A DNA stretch of 6,661 bases from an uncultured Collinsella sp. (GCA_900547805.1 URIE01000094.1:1-6661), one strand, 5' to 3'. Shown: positions 1 through 6,618, numbered from the stretch's first letter. The notes: a model not told the origin generated them from the letters alone. Program-made: numbers and translations.

Positions 1-996
1 AAGACCAATCTCATAGAGGCGCTGCAGCTGCTGACGAGCGGCGCCTCGTTTAGGCATCCGACCGCAGCCGAGCTCGTCCATGACGGCGTGGGCTCGTGCA
101 AGATCGAGCTGAGGCTCGAGGGCGGCGGCCGCGTGCTTGATATGGGATTGAGCGCGGAGGACGGTAAGCGCTCGTTTAGCCGCAACGGCAAGAGATGCTC
201 TGCCGCCGGTGTGCGCGGGGTTCTGCCGAGCGTGCTGTTTTGCCCCGACCATCTGGACATGGTTAAGCGAGGCGCCAGTGTGCGCCGCGCCGCCCTCGAT
301 GACTTTGGCATGCAGCTGAGCGCACGCTATGCCGATCTTGCGAGCACCTATGGGCGCTGCGTGACCCAGCGTAACGCCTTGCTCAAGGAGACCTGGTGCT
401 GCCGCGAGATGCTCGGCGCGTGGAACGATTCGATTGCCCGCGCGGGCTCGGCCCTGCTCGTGCACCGGTTGGCCCTGCTCGACCGGCTGGCGGGCCATGT
501 GCACACTGCCTACGGGCAAGTAGCGTCAGGTGAGGCCGCCAACGTGACTTATGCGTCTACGCTGGGGGCTTTGCCCCAGGTCGAGGATCGCGAAGAGCTG
601 AAGGGCTGGGCGTACGAGCGCATGCTGGCCGCCCTTGACGAGCATGCCGACGAGGAAATTCGCCGCGGCGTGACGTTGGTGGGACCGCATCGCGACGAGA
701 TCGACTTCACCGTGGCGGGTCGCTCCGCCCGTTCATTTGCCAGCCAAGGACAGCAGCGCACGCTGGTGCTGTCCTGGAAGGTGGCCGAGGTTGCCGTGGC
801 TCGCGATGTCCTGGGCACCGCCCCACTGCTGCTTTTGGACGACGTGATGAGCGAGCTCGACGGCGAGCGTCGCGGCGCTTTCCTGCGGCTGATTGGCGAT
901 GATATCCAGACGGTCATAACTACGACCAACCTGGGGTACTTTACCGATGACCTGCTTGATCGAGCCAAGGTGGTGAGCATGGGTGAGACGTGCTAA
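1..996 (+). CDS. recF: DNA replication and repair protein RecF, 5'-truncated by the window edge
   Basis: RecF is an SMC/ABC-type ATPase that acts with RecO and RecR to load RecA on single-stranded gaps at stalled forks. The reading frame is open from base 1, and its first residues, KTNLIEAL, are the end of the Walker A motif (GxNGxGKTN), so roughly 35 N-terminal residues lie outside the window. A GTG at 88 is an internal valine codon, not the start. Visible motifs, numbered from the first residue seen: ABC signature SQGQQRT at 248-254, Walker B LLLLDD at about 276-281 followed by the D-loop region VMSELD, and the ITTTNL segment near the C-terminus. The 332 visible residues plus the missing part give about 365, normal for RecF. 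It ends at TAA 994-996, inside the start of the next gene, which suggests translational coupling. No frameshift or missing motif is visible in the part present. Confidence 0.96.
   Translation, partial: KTNLIEALQLLTSGASFRHPTAAELVHDGVGSCKIELRLEGGGRVLDMGLSAEDGKRSFSRNGKRCSAAGVRGVLPSVLFCPDHLDMVKRGASVRRAALDDFGMQLSARYADLASTYGRCVTQRNALLKETWCCREMLGAWNDSIARAGSALLVHRLALLDRLAGHVHTAYGQVASGEAANVTYASTLGALPQVEDREELKGWAYERMLAALDEHADEEIRRGVTLVGPHRDEIDFTVAGRSARSFASQGQQRTLVLSWKVAEVAVARDVLGTAPLLLLDDVMSELDGERRGAFLRLIGDDIQTVITTTNLGYFTDDLLDRAKVVSMGETC
967..977 (+). promoter_or_regulatory. Ribosome binding site of dciA inside the recF 3' end
   Basis: The purine-rich stretch AAGGTGGTGAG lies within recF codons, 5 nt before the GTG at 983. 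It supports the GTG as the start and fits reinitiation by ribosomes finishing recF. An ATG at 979-981 is in the recF frame and is not the start of dciA. Confidence 0.5.
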
Positions 997-1546
997 TTAC
1001 GAGCGCGAGAGCGAAACGGTCGCCTTCAGCGGGTTTTTGAACGCAGAGCGCCAGCGCATCTTGGCGGCTGCAACGCCTAAGCGCCGTGCGCAGATGGAGG
1101 CTGCCGAGGAGTCGCGCGCGGTCTATCGCGCATGGAACGCGGTGTGCTCGGGCACGCGCGAGGGGCGGCATGTGACGGGACTGCGCTACCTGCCCGAGTC
1201 CAATGAGCTGCTGGTGTATCTCGACTCGCCCTCGTGGACGCAGGAAATGACGTTGTTGCGCGAGATCATCCGCGCGCGCATGGAGCGCGCCGGTGCGCAT
1301 GTGGACGGCCTGGTGTTCAAAACCACCGCGCCCGGTCACACGCCGCCCGCCGCCAAGGAGCGCCTGCGCCCGGCGACGACCGAGCGCCCGCCGGCCCCGC
1401 ACGCCGACCTAAGTGAGGCCGAGTGCACCGAGATCGAGCGCCAGGTGGCGCCCATCGAAGACCAAAAACTGCGCGAGGCCCTCGAGAATGCCATGAGAGC
1501 CAGTGCCGAGTGGGCCAAGGGCGTGCAAAGCAAAAAAGAGCCTTAA
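983..1546 (+). CDS. dciA: DUF721-family protein, probable DnaB helicase loader/operator DciA
   Basis: This is a 187-residue protein of the DUF721 family. The family's characterised members, DciA (mycobacterial Rv0004), interact with the replicative helicase DnaB and are needed for replication initiation in bacteria that lack DnaC/DnaI loaders. The DUF721 core spans about residues 47-112: a helix with W51 (YRAWNAV), then the strand pattern LLVYLDSPSWTQEM with the conserved Trp at 85, then a long helix (LLREIIRARMERAG) and a final strand (GLVFKT). An N-terminal charged extension (residues 1-46) precedes the core, as in actinobacterial members. Residues 113-140 are Pro/Arg-rich and probably disordered; residues 142-182 look helical. 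The gene overlaps recF by 14 nt and sits between recF and gyrB, the same place as Rv0004, which strengthens the assignment. A terminator follows. The family call is firm; the helicase-loading role is inferred from homologues. Confidence 0.8.
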   Translation: MRRANYERESETVAFSGFLNAERQRILAAATPKRRAQMEAAEESRAVYRAWNAVCSGTREGRHVTGLRYLPESNELLVYLDSPSWTQEMTLLREIIRARMERAGAHVDGLVFKTTAPGHTPPAAKERLRPATTERPPAPHADLSEAECTEIERQVAPIEDQKLREALENAMRASAEWAKGVQSKKEP

Positions 1547-1572
1547 ATCGCATCTGGTGGCCTTGTAGAGCC

Positions 1573-1602
1573 AAATACCCTCGGTCCCGAGGGTATTTTT
1601 TT
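1573..1602 (+). terminator. Intrinsic terminator after dciA
   Basis: An 11-bp perfect stem (1573-1583 with 1588-1598, core ATACCCTCG/CGAGGGTAT) closes a 4-nt GTCC loop, and a run of seven T residues covers 1596-1602. It lies 26 nt after the dciA stop codon and should end the recF-dciA transcript, separating it from gyrB. The opposite strand has only three T residues after the stem, so it should act mainly in the + direction. Confidence 0.93.
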
Positions 1603-1626
1603 ACGATAAACTAGTAAGGCTATACA
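1599..1626 (+). promoter_or_regulatory. Candidate gyrB promoter
   Basis: A possible -10 hexamer TATACA (1621-1626) lies in the only sequence between the upstream terminator and the gyrB ribosome binding site. The -35 is weak: TTTTAC (1599-1604, 16-nt spacer) or TTTACG (1600-1605, 15-nt spacer), both overlapping the T-tract of the terminator. Transcription would start near 1633 and leave a leader of only about 20 nt. A promoter is expected here because of the terminator, but the exact elements are uncertain. gyrase promoters are commonly induced by DNA relaxation; nothing here proves that. Confidence 0.4.
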
Positions 1627-1628
1627 CA
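1620..1628 (+). promoter_or_regulatory. DnaA-box-like 9-mer overlapping the gyrB -10 candidate
   Basis: CTATACACA differs from the DnaA-box consensus TTATNCACA only at the first base. About five single-mismatch matches would be expected by chance in the whole window on both strands, but fewer than 0.1 in this 105-nt spacer. It overlaps TATACA, so bound DnaA would block RNA polymerase. No second box was seen next to it. Confidence 0.3.
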
Positions 1629-1640
1629 TTTTCTTGACTG

Positions 1641-1647
1641 AAGGAGG
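1641..1647 (+). promoter_or_regulatory. Shine-Dalgarno site that fixes the gyrB start
   Basis: AAGGAGG is a near-perfect anti-16S match, placed 4 nt before GTG 1652. It rules out the longer in-frame TTG start at 1634, because the site would then lie inside the coding region and the TTG has no purine-rich site of its own. Confidence 0.88.
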
Positions 1648-1651
1648 ACGT

Positions 1652-3682
1652 GTGGCAAACGAAAACGATTACGATGGCGGCGAGATTAAGATTCTCGAAG
1701 GTCTCGAGGCCGTTCGTAAGCGCCCGGGCATGTATATCGGCTCGACGAGCGCCAGCGGTCTGCATCACCTGGTGTGGGAGATCGTTGACAACTCCGTCGA
1801 CGAGGCCATGGCCGGTTTCTGCACCGAGATCCAGGTGACGGTCCACGCCGACAACTCCATCACGGTCGTCGACAACGGGCGCGGCATCCCCGTCGACGAG
1901 CACCCTGTTAAAAAGATCCCGACGCTCGAGGTCGTCATGACGATCTTGCACGCCGGCGGTAAGTTCGATAACTCGGCCTATAAGGTCTCGGGCGGCCTGC
2001 ACGGCGTAGGCATCTCCGTCGTCAACGCACTGTCCAAGCGCGTGGTCGTTCAGGTTCGTCGCGATGGCAACACCTACGAGATGGAGTTCTCGCGCGGCAA
2101 GACCGTCAAGAAGATGGAGGTCGTGGGCACCTCGGATTCGACGGGCACCACCGTCACCTTCTGGCCCGACGACGAGATCTTCGAGACCTGCATCTACGAT
2201 TTCGATACGCTGCACAACCGTCTGCAGGAGACAGCGTTCCTCAATAAGAACCTCAAGATCGTGCTGACCGACGAGCGCGAGGCGACTCCCCACGTGGAGG
2301 AGTTTTGCTACGAGGGCGGCATCATCGACTTCGTCAAGTTCCTCAACGAGGGCAAGGACGTCCCCGAGGCCTTTAAGGAGCCCATCTACATCGAGGGCAA
2401 ATCGGACCCGGAGGCTCCCGTGGCCAAGATGGGCGAGGTCGAGGTTTCCCTGCAGTGGAATAGCGGCTACGGCGAGAACGTCATGTCGTTTGCCAACGAC
2501 ATCTACACTCCCGAGGGCGGCATGCACCTTGAGGGCTTCCGCACCGCGCTCACCCGCGTGATCAACGACTACGCGCGCAAGCAGAACCTGCTCAAGGAAA
2601 AAGACGCCAACCTGACCGGCGACGATGTGCGCGAGGGCCTTTCGGCCGTTATCTCGGTCAAGCTGCCCGATCCGCAGTTTGAGGGCCAGACCAAGGCCAA
2701 GCTCGGTAGCTCCTATATGCGCGCGCTGACGCTCAAGATCGTGACCGACGGCCTTGCCGATTACCTCGAGGAGCACCCCAAGCCCGCCCGCGAGATCGTC
2801 AAGAAGGCGCAACAGGCCTGCAAGGCGCGCAACGCCGCCCGCAAGGCGCGCGAGGCGACGCGCCGCAAGAGCCTGCTCGAGACGGCATCCCTGCCCGGTA
2901 AGCTCGCTGACTGCTCGGTGCGCGATGCCGAGCTGACCGAGCTCTTCATCGTAGAGGGCGACTCGGCAGGCGGTTCGGCCAAGGACGGCCGTCGCCGAGA
3001 CATCCAGGCGATTCTGCCCCTGCGCGGCAAGATTTTGAACGTCGAGCGCGTGGGCGACCATCGTGCGTTCTCGAGTGACACCATTCAGTCGCTGATCACC
3101 GCGATTGGCTGCGGCGTCACGACGAGTGCCGGTGACGGAGGCGACTTCGACATCACCAAGGCGCGCTACCACAAGATCATCATCATGACCGATGCAGACG
3201 TCGACGGTGCGCACATCCGCATCCTGCTGCTGACGTTCTTCTACAAGTACATGCGTCCGCTGATCGATGCCGGCTACGTCTATGTTGCCTGTCCGCCCAT
3301 CTTTGGCATTAAGGTGCGCAACAAGATCCACTACGTGTATCCCAACGGCCGCCAGCCCGAAGACGAGATCCTGCGCGACACCATCCAGAGCCTGGGCCTG
3401 AACCCCGACGATAACGACGAGGACGGCAAGGCCAAGGACGGCAAGATCACCAAGAAGCGCAAGGGCTATACCGTCCAGCGCTACAAGGGCCTGGGCGAGA
3501 TGGACCCCAAGCAGCTTGCCTCGACGACGATGGATCCCAAGACCCGCATCCTGCAGCGCGTGTCGATCGAGGACGCCGTGGTGGCGGACCGCGCCGTGCG
3601 CGAGCTGATGGGTTCCGAGGTCGGCTATCGCCGCGAGTACATCGAGAAGCATGCACATGATGCACGCTTCTTAGACGCCTAA
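1652..3682 (+). CDS. gyrB: DNA gyrase subunit B
   Basis: ATPase subunit of gyrase (A2B2), which uses ATP to introduce negative supercoils. It has 676 residues, the usual length for the form lacking the large insertion of enterobacterial GyrB. Domains in order: GHKL ATPase (about 1-220) with E43 and N47 in the EIVDNSVDEA helix, D74 in DNGRGIP, and the ATP-lid motif GGLHGVG at 114-120; transducer with QTK at 346-348, where K348 contacts the gamma phosphate; TOPRIM with catalytic E435 in EGDSAGG and the metal-binding acidic D514, D516 and D518 in DADVDG; and the tail with RYKGLGEM at 610-617. R137 matches the E. coli R136 novobiocin-contact residue. Residues 584-604 form a charged insertion just before RYKGLGEM. 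The start is GTG 1652, set by a strong ribosome binding site. The spacing to gyrA is 155 nt with no terminator, so the two are probably co-transcribed. Location next to recF, plus a true GyrA downstream, argues against ParE. Confidence 0.98.
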   Translation: MANENDYDGGEIKILEGLEAVRKRPGMYIGSTSASGLHHLVWEIVDNSVDEAMAGFCTEIQVTVHADNSITVVDNGRGIPVDEHPVKKIPTLEVVMTILHAGGKFDNSAYKVSGGLHGVGISVVNALSKRVVVQVRRDGNTYEMEFSRGKTVKKMEVVGTSDSTGTTVTFWPDDEIFETCIYDFDTLHNRLQETAFLNKNLKIVLTDEREATPHVEEFCYEGGIIDFVKFLNEGKDVPEAFKEPIYIEGKSDPEAPVAKMGEVEVSLQWNSGYGENVMSFANDIYTPEGGMHLEGFRTALTRVINDYARKQNLLKEKDANLTGDDVREGLSAVISVKLPDPQFEGQTKAKLGSSYMRALTLKIVTDGLADYLEEHPKPAREIVKKAQQACKARNAARKAREATRRKSLLETASLPGKLADCSVRDAELTELFIVEGDSAGGSAKDGRRRDIQAILPLRGKILNVERVGDHRAFSSDTIQSLITAIGCGVTTSAGDGGDFDITKARYHKIIIMTDADVDGAHIRILLLTFFYKYMRPLIDAGYVYVACPPIFGIKVRNKIHYVYPNGRQPEDEILRDTIQSLGLNPDDNDEDGKAKDGKITKKRKGYTVQRYKGLGEMDPKQLASTTMDPKTRILQRVSIEDAVVADRAVRELMGSEVGYRREYIEKHAHDARFLDA

Positions 3683-3688
3683 CCTGTT

Positions 3689-3789
3689 CGGCTTTCCCAG
3701 CCACCGCACCTTCGCCCTCAATCGTCGGTCGCGTACCCAAGTACGCTTCCCTCCTCTTTCGAGCGAATCTGCGGCACCTGGAAAAGCCG
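3689..3789. repeat. Large imperfect palindrome (about 100 nt) between gyrB and gyrA
   Basis: The spacer folds almost end to end on itself. The outer arms 3689-3700 and 3778-3789 pair at 11 of 12 positions (CGGCTTTCCCAG against CTGGAAAAGCCG, one C/A mismatch). Further in, 3704-3708 pairs with 3770-3774 (CCGCA/TGCGG) and 3711-3715 with 3763-3767 (TTCGC/GCGAA). The tip is a perfect 6-bp stem, 3731-3736 with 3741-3746 (GCGTAC/GTACGC), around a CCAA loop. Internal loops of 3x3 and 2x2 separate the outer helices; the stretch between the third helix and the tip is poorly paired. No T-tract follows, so it is not a standard terminator. It could be a REP- or MITE-like dispersed element, or an mRNA structure affecting gyrB decay or gyrA translation. 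Which of these it is cannot be decided from one copy. Confidence 0.75.
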
Positions 3790-3826
3790 TCTCCGTGGCA
3801 GGGAACTAATGGACCACGCAAACCAT

Positions 3827-3834
3827 GAGGAGGT
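3827..3834 (+). promoter_or_regulatory. Shine-Dalgarno site that fixes the gyrA start
   Basis: GAGGAGGT lies 4 nt before GTG 3838 when measured from its AGGAGG core, the same geometry as at gyrB. It supports the upstream GTG as the start and therefore shows that the acidic N-terminal extension of GyrA is translated, rather than being a misannotated leader. Confidence 0.88.
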
Positions 3835-3837
3835 AAC

Positions 3838-6579
3838 GTGGCAGACGATATCAACAATAACGAGGGTATGGGCGAGGCCGGCGATGCCGGCATGCCCGAC
3901 GATCTGAAGCGCCTGCTTGCCCGTGCTGAGCAGGGCGAGGACGGCGATCCTGACGCCTATAACCCCGATGCCGATGATGACGAGGAAGAGGACGACGACG
4001 GTGAGCTCGAGGAGAGCTTTGGCGAAGTCGACCGTGGCGCCTCGGCCGGCGAGGATATAAACGGCGGCCAGCTCCAGATTTCGGAGTTTGGCCGCGAGAT
4101 GAAGCAGTCATTCATCGAGTATTCGATGTCGGTCATCACGGCGCGCGCCCTGCCGGACGTGCGCGACGGCTTAAAGCCGGTGCACCGCCGCATCCTGTAC
4201 GCGATGAACGAGAGCGGCATCTACCCCAACCGTCCGCACAAGAAGTCCGCTTGGACGGTCGGCGAAGTTATCGGTAAGTACCATCCGCACGGTGACTCCG
4301 CGGTCTACGAGGCCATGGTTCGCCTGGCGCAGTGGTTCTCCATGCGCACGCCGCTCATCGACGGCCACGGCAACTTCGGCAACATCGACGGCGACGGCGC
4401 GGCGGCCATGCGTTACACCGAGAGCCGCCTGGCAAAGCCCGCCATGGAGCTGCTGCGTGACCTGCAGAAGGATACCGTCGACTGGCAGCCCAACTACGAC
4501 GAATCACTCGCCGAGCCCGTGGCACTGCCTGCGCGCTTCCCCAACCTGCTGGTCAACGGCAGCCAGGGCATCGCCGTCGGCATGGCCACCAATATCGCCC
4601 CGCATAACCTCACCGAGGCGATCGAGGCAACCTGCTACCTGATCGATAATCCCGACGCTACTGTCGACGAGCTCATGCAGATCATGCCCGGTCCGGACTT
4701 CCCCACCGGCGCCATCATCATGGGCAGCGCCGGCATTAAGCAGAGCTACGAGACCGGCCGCGGCTCCATTACCGTGCGCGCCAAGGCCCACGTGGAATCC
4801 ACCAAGACCGGCCGCAACCGCCTGGTCTTTACCGAGATTCCCTACATGGTCAACAAGGGCACCCTGCAGGAGAAGATCGCCCAGCTCGTCAACGACAAGC
4901 GCATCGAGGGCATCTCGGACATGCGCGATGAGTCCAACCAGAAGGGCATCCGTCTGGTCATCGAGCTCAAGAAGGGCGTCATTCCGCAGGTCGTGCTCAA
5001 CAACCTGTATAAGTACACCTCGCTGCAGACGACCTTCGGCGCCAACAACCTGGCGCTCGTCAACGGCGTTCCCAAATGCCTGAGCCTGCGCGAGATGCTG
5101 CAGCACTACATCGATCACCAGGTCGACGTCGTCACCCGCCGCACCCGCTTCGACCTTAAGAAGGCCCAGGCCCGCGCGCATATCCTCGAGGGCTACCTGA
5201 TGGCTCTCGACCATATTGACGAGGTCATCAGCATCATCCGTTCCTCGCAGACCGATTCCGAGGCCAGCAGCCGCCTGATCGAGCGCTTTGGCTTTACGCC
5301 CGAGCAGACCACGGCCATCCTCGAGATGAAGCTGCGCCGCCTGACCGGCCTGGAGCGCGACAAGATCCAAGAAGAGTTGGACGGCCTGCGCCGTGCCATC
5401 GCCTACTACGAGGACCTGCTGGCGCACGAGGAGAAGATCCTGGGCGTCATTAAGGAAGAGATGCGCGAGATCTCCAAGAAGTTTGGCGATAAGCGCCGCA
5501 CCGAGATCAGCCAGGTCGAGAAGGACCTGGACGTCGAGGACCTCATTGCCGACGAGGACATGGTCGTGACCATCACCCACACCGGCTATGTCAAGCGCAT
5601 CCCGGTGGCCGCCTACCGCGCCCAGAAACGCGGCGGCAAGGGCGTGTCGGGCGTCAACCTCAAAGAGGACGATGTCATCGACGAGATGTTCATCGCGTCC
5701 ACGCACGAGTACGTGCTGTTCTTCTCGAGCAAGGGCAAGGTCTATCGCCTGAAGGTGCACGAGCTGCCGGTGGGTACGCGCCAGGCGCGCGGTACCGCGA
5801 TCGTCAACCTGCTGCCCTTCGAGGAGGGCGAGAAGATCGCGAGCGTCATCAGCTGCCGCGAGTTCCCTGCCGACGAGTATCTGATGTTTGCCACCAAGAG
5901 CGGCATGGTCAAGAAGACCGTGATGAGCGCATATGACCGCAGCCGTCGCGACGGCCTGATCGCTATCAACCTGCGTGACGACGATGCGCTGCTGAACGTG
6001 CGCCGCGTGCGCGAGGGCGACAAGATTATCCTGGCCACCACCGCGGGCAAGGCGATCATGTTCTCCGAGGAGCAGGTGCGCGCCACCGGCCGCGATACCA
6101 GCGGCGTTCGCGGTATCGGTATGAAGGACGGCGTGAGCGTTCTGGGCATGGAAGTCACTAACGGCAACGGCGATCTATTCGTCATCACCGAGCGTGGCTA
6201 CGGCAAGCGCACGCCGGTCGCGGACTACCCGGAGCAGAACCGCGGCGGCCAGGGTGTCTACACCATCCAAATGACCGAGCGTAAGGGTAACCTCGCGGCC
6301 ATGAAGACGGTGGGCCCGCAGCACGAGCTGTTCATCGTGACGGAGGGCGCGACGGTCATTCGCGTCAAGACCGACGAGATCAGCCAGACTGGCCGCGCTA
6401 CCCAGGGCGTCAAGATGATGACCGTCGACGACAACGACCGCATCTGCGCCGTAGCCCGCATGACGGCCGCCAAGGAGAAGCCCGAAGGCGAAGCCACAGA
6501 AGACGGCTCTGCCCCCGAAGAAACCCCTGTCGATCTAGGCGACGGCAACGACATGCCAGAGGATCTCCTAGACGAGTAA
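3838..6579 (+). CDS. gyrA: DNA gyrase subunit A, with acidic N- and C-terminal extensions
   Basis: DNA cleavage-religation and wrapping subunit of gyrase, 913 residues; E. coli GyrA numbering equals this numbering minus 71. Order: an extra N-terminal arm (1 to about 79) with 19 Asp/Glu among residues 34-65; the winged-helix breakage-reunion domain, which begins near EMKQSFIEYSMSVI (87-100) and carries R192 and the catalytic Y193 in AAMRYTE; tower and coiled coil to about 560; and the six-bladed C-terminal wrapping domain from about 575, with the GyrA box QKRGGKG at 596-602 that distinguishes GyrA from ParC. Quinolone-region residues are S154 (E. coli S83) and E158 (E. coli D87), both of the susceptible type. 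W139 replaces the common Arg at E. coli position 68. The last 37 residues are acidic and probably disordered, with looser codon use. The start is GTG 3838, supported by GAGGAGGT 4 nt upstream. It is probably co-transcribed with gyrB and is followed by a terminator. Confidence 0.98.
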   Translation: MADDINNNEGMGEAGDAGMPDDLKRLLARAEQGEDGDPDAYNPDADDDEEEDDDGELEESFGEVDRGASAGEDINGGQLQISEFGREMKQSFIEYSMSVITARALPDVRDGLKPVHRRILYAMNESGIYPNRPHKKSAWTVGEVIGKYHPHGDSAVYEAMVRLAQWFSMRTPLIDGHGNFGNIDGDGAAAMRYTESRLAKPAMELLRDLQKDTVDWQPNYDESLAEPVALPARFPNLLVNGSQGIAVGMATNIAPHNLTEAIEATCYLIDNPDATVDELMQIMPGPDFPTGAIIMGSAGIKQSYETGRGSITVRAKAHVESTKTGRNRLVFTEIPYMVNKGTLQEKIAQLVNDKRIEGISDMRDESNQKGIRLVIELKKGVIPQVVLNNLYKYTSLQTTFGANNLALVNGVPKCLSLREMLQHYIDHQVDVVTRRTRFDLKKAQARAHILEGYLMALDHIDEVISIIRSSQTDSEASSRLIERFGFTPEQTTAILEMKLRRLTGLERDKIQEELDGLRRAIAYYEDLLAHEEKILGVIKEEMREISKKFGDKRRTEISQVEKDLDVEDLIADEDMVVTITHTGYVKRIPVAAYRAQKRGGKGVSGVNLKEDDVIDEMFIASTHEYVLFFSSKGKVYRLKVHELPVGTRQARGTAIVNLLPFEEGEKIASVISCREFPADEYLMFATKSGMVKKTVMSAYDRSRRDGLIAINLRDDDALLNVRRVREGDKIILATTAGKAIMFSEEQVRATGRDTSGVRGIGMKDGVSVLGMEVTNGNGDLFVITERGYGKRTPVADYPEQNRGGQGVYTIQMTERKGNLAAMKTVGPQHELFIVTEGATVIRVKTDEISQTGRATQGVKMMTVDDNDRICAVARMTAAKEKPEGEATEDGSAPEETPVDLGDGNDMPEDLLDE

Positions 6580-6618
6580 GAGGAACTAGCTGGTAGAAAA
6601 TATCAGACCCCATATATC

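Noticed and set aside
88..90. GTG 88 as a recF start
   Set aside because: The frame is open to base 1 and encodes the Walker A end KTN, so this codon is an internal Val.
1423..1614. Short + strand ORF overlapping the dciA end and terminator
   Set aside because: It runs out of frame through dciA and through the terminator stem, with no ribosome binding site and an Arg/Ala-rich composition typical of shifted high-GC frames.
1634..1651. Longer gyrB start at TTG 1634
   Set aside because: It would place AAGGAGG inside the gene and has no ribosome binding site of its own; GTG 1652 has an ideal one and gives the normal GyrB N-terminus.
1601..3658. 685-codon open frame on the minus strand opposite gyrB
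   Set aside because: It is in codon register with gyrB (reverse complement of each codon), so it is open only because gyrB avoids TTA, CTA and TCA codons here. The product is a low-complexity Leu/Val/Ala/Asp/Gly/His-rich string with no recognisable domain.
3689..3789. Spacer hairpin as an intrinsic terminator of gyrB
   Set aside because: The outer stem is followed by GTCTCCGT rather than a T-tract, and gyrA downstream has no convincing separate promoter.
3825..3836. Three-codon ORF ATG AGG AGG TAA just before gyrA
   Set aside because: It coincides with the gyrA ribosome binding site and has no such site of its own; most likely chance.
3447..3893. Minus-strand ORF across the gyrB-gyrA spacer
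   Set aside because: It overlaps the ends of both gyr genes, is Arg/Pro/Ser-rich like other shadow frames, and reads through the palindrome. No ribosome binding site or domain supports it.
4504..5760. 418-codon open frame on the minus strand opposite gyrA
   Set aside because: It has the same in-register codon-bias artefact; it ends exactly at the first TCA serine codon of gyrA (4504-4506).
1652..6579. Topoisomerase IV (parE/parC) instead of gyrase
   Set aside because: The GyrA box QKRGGKG, a full set of C-terminal blades and the recF-dciA neighbourhood indicate gyrase.
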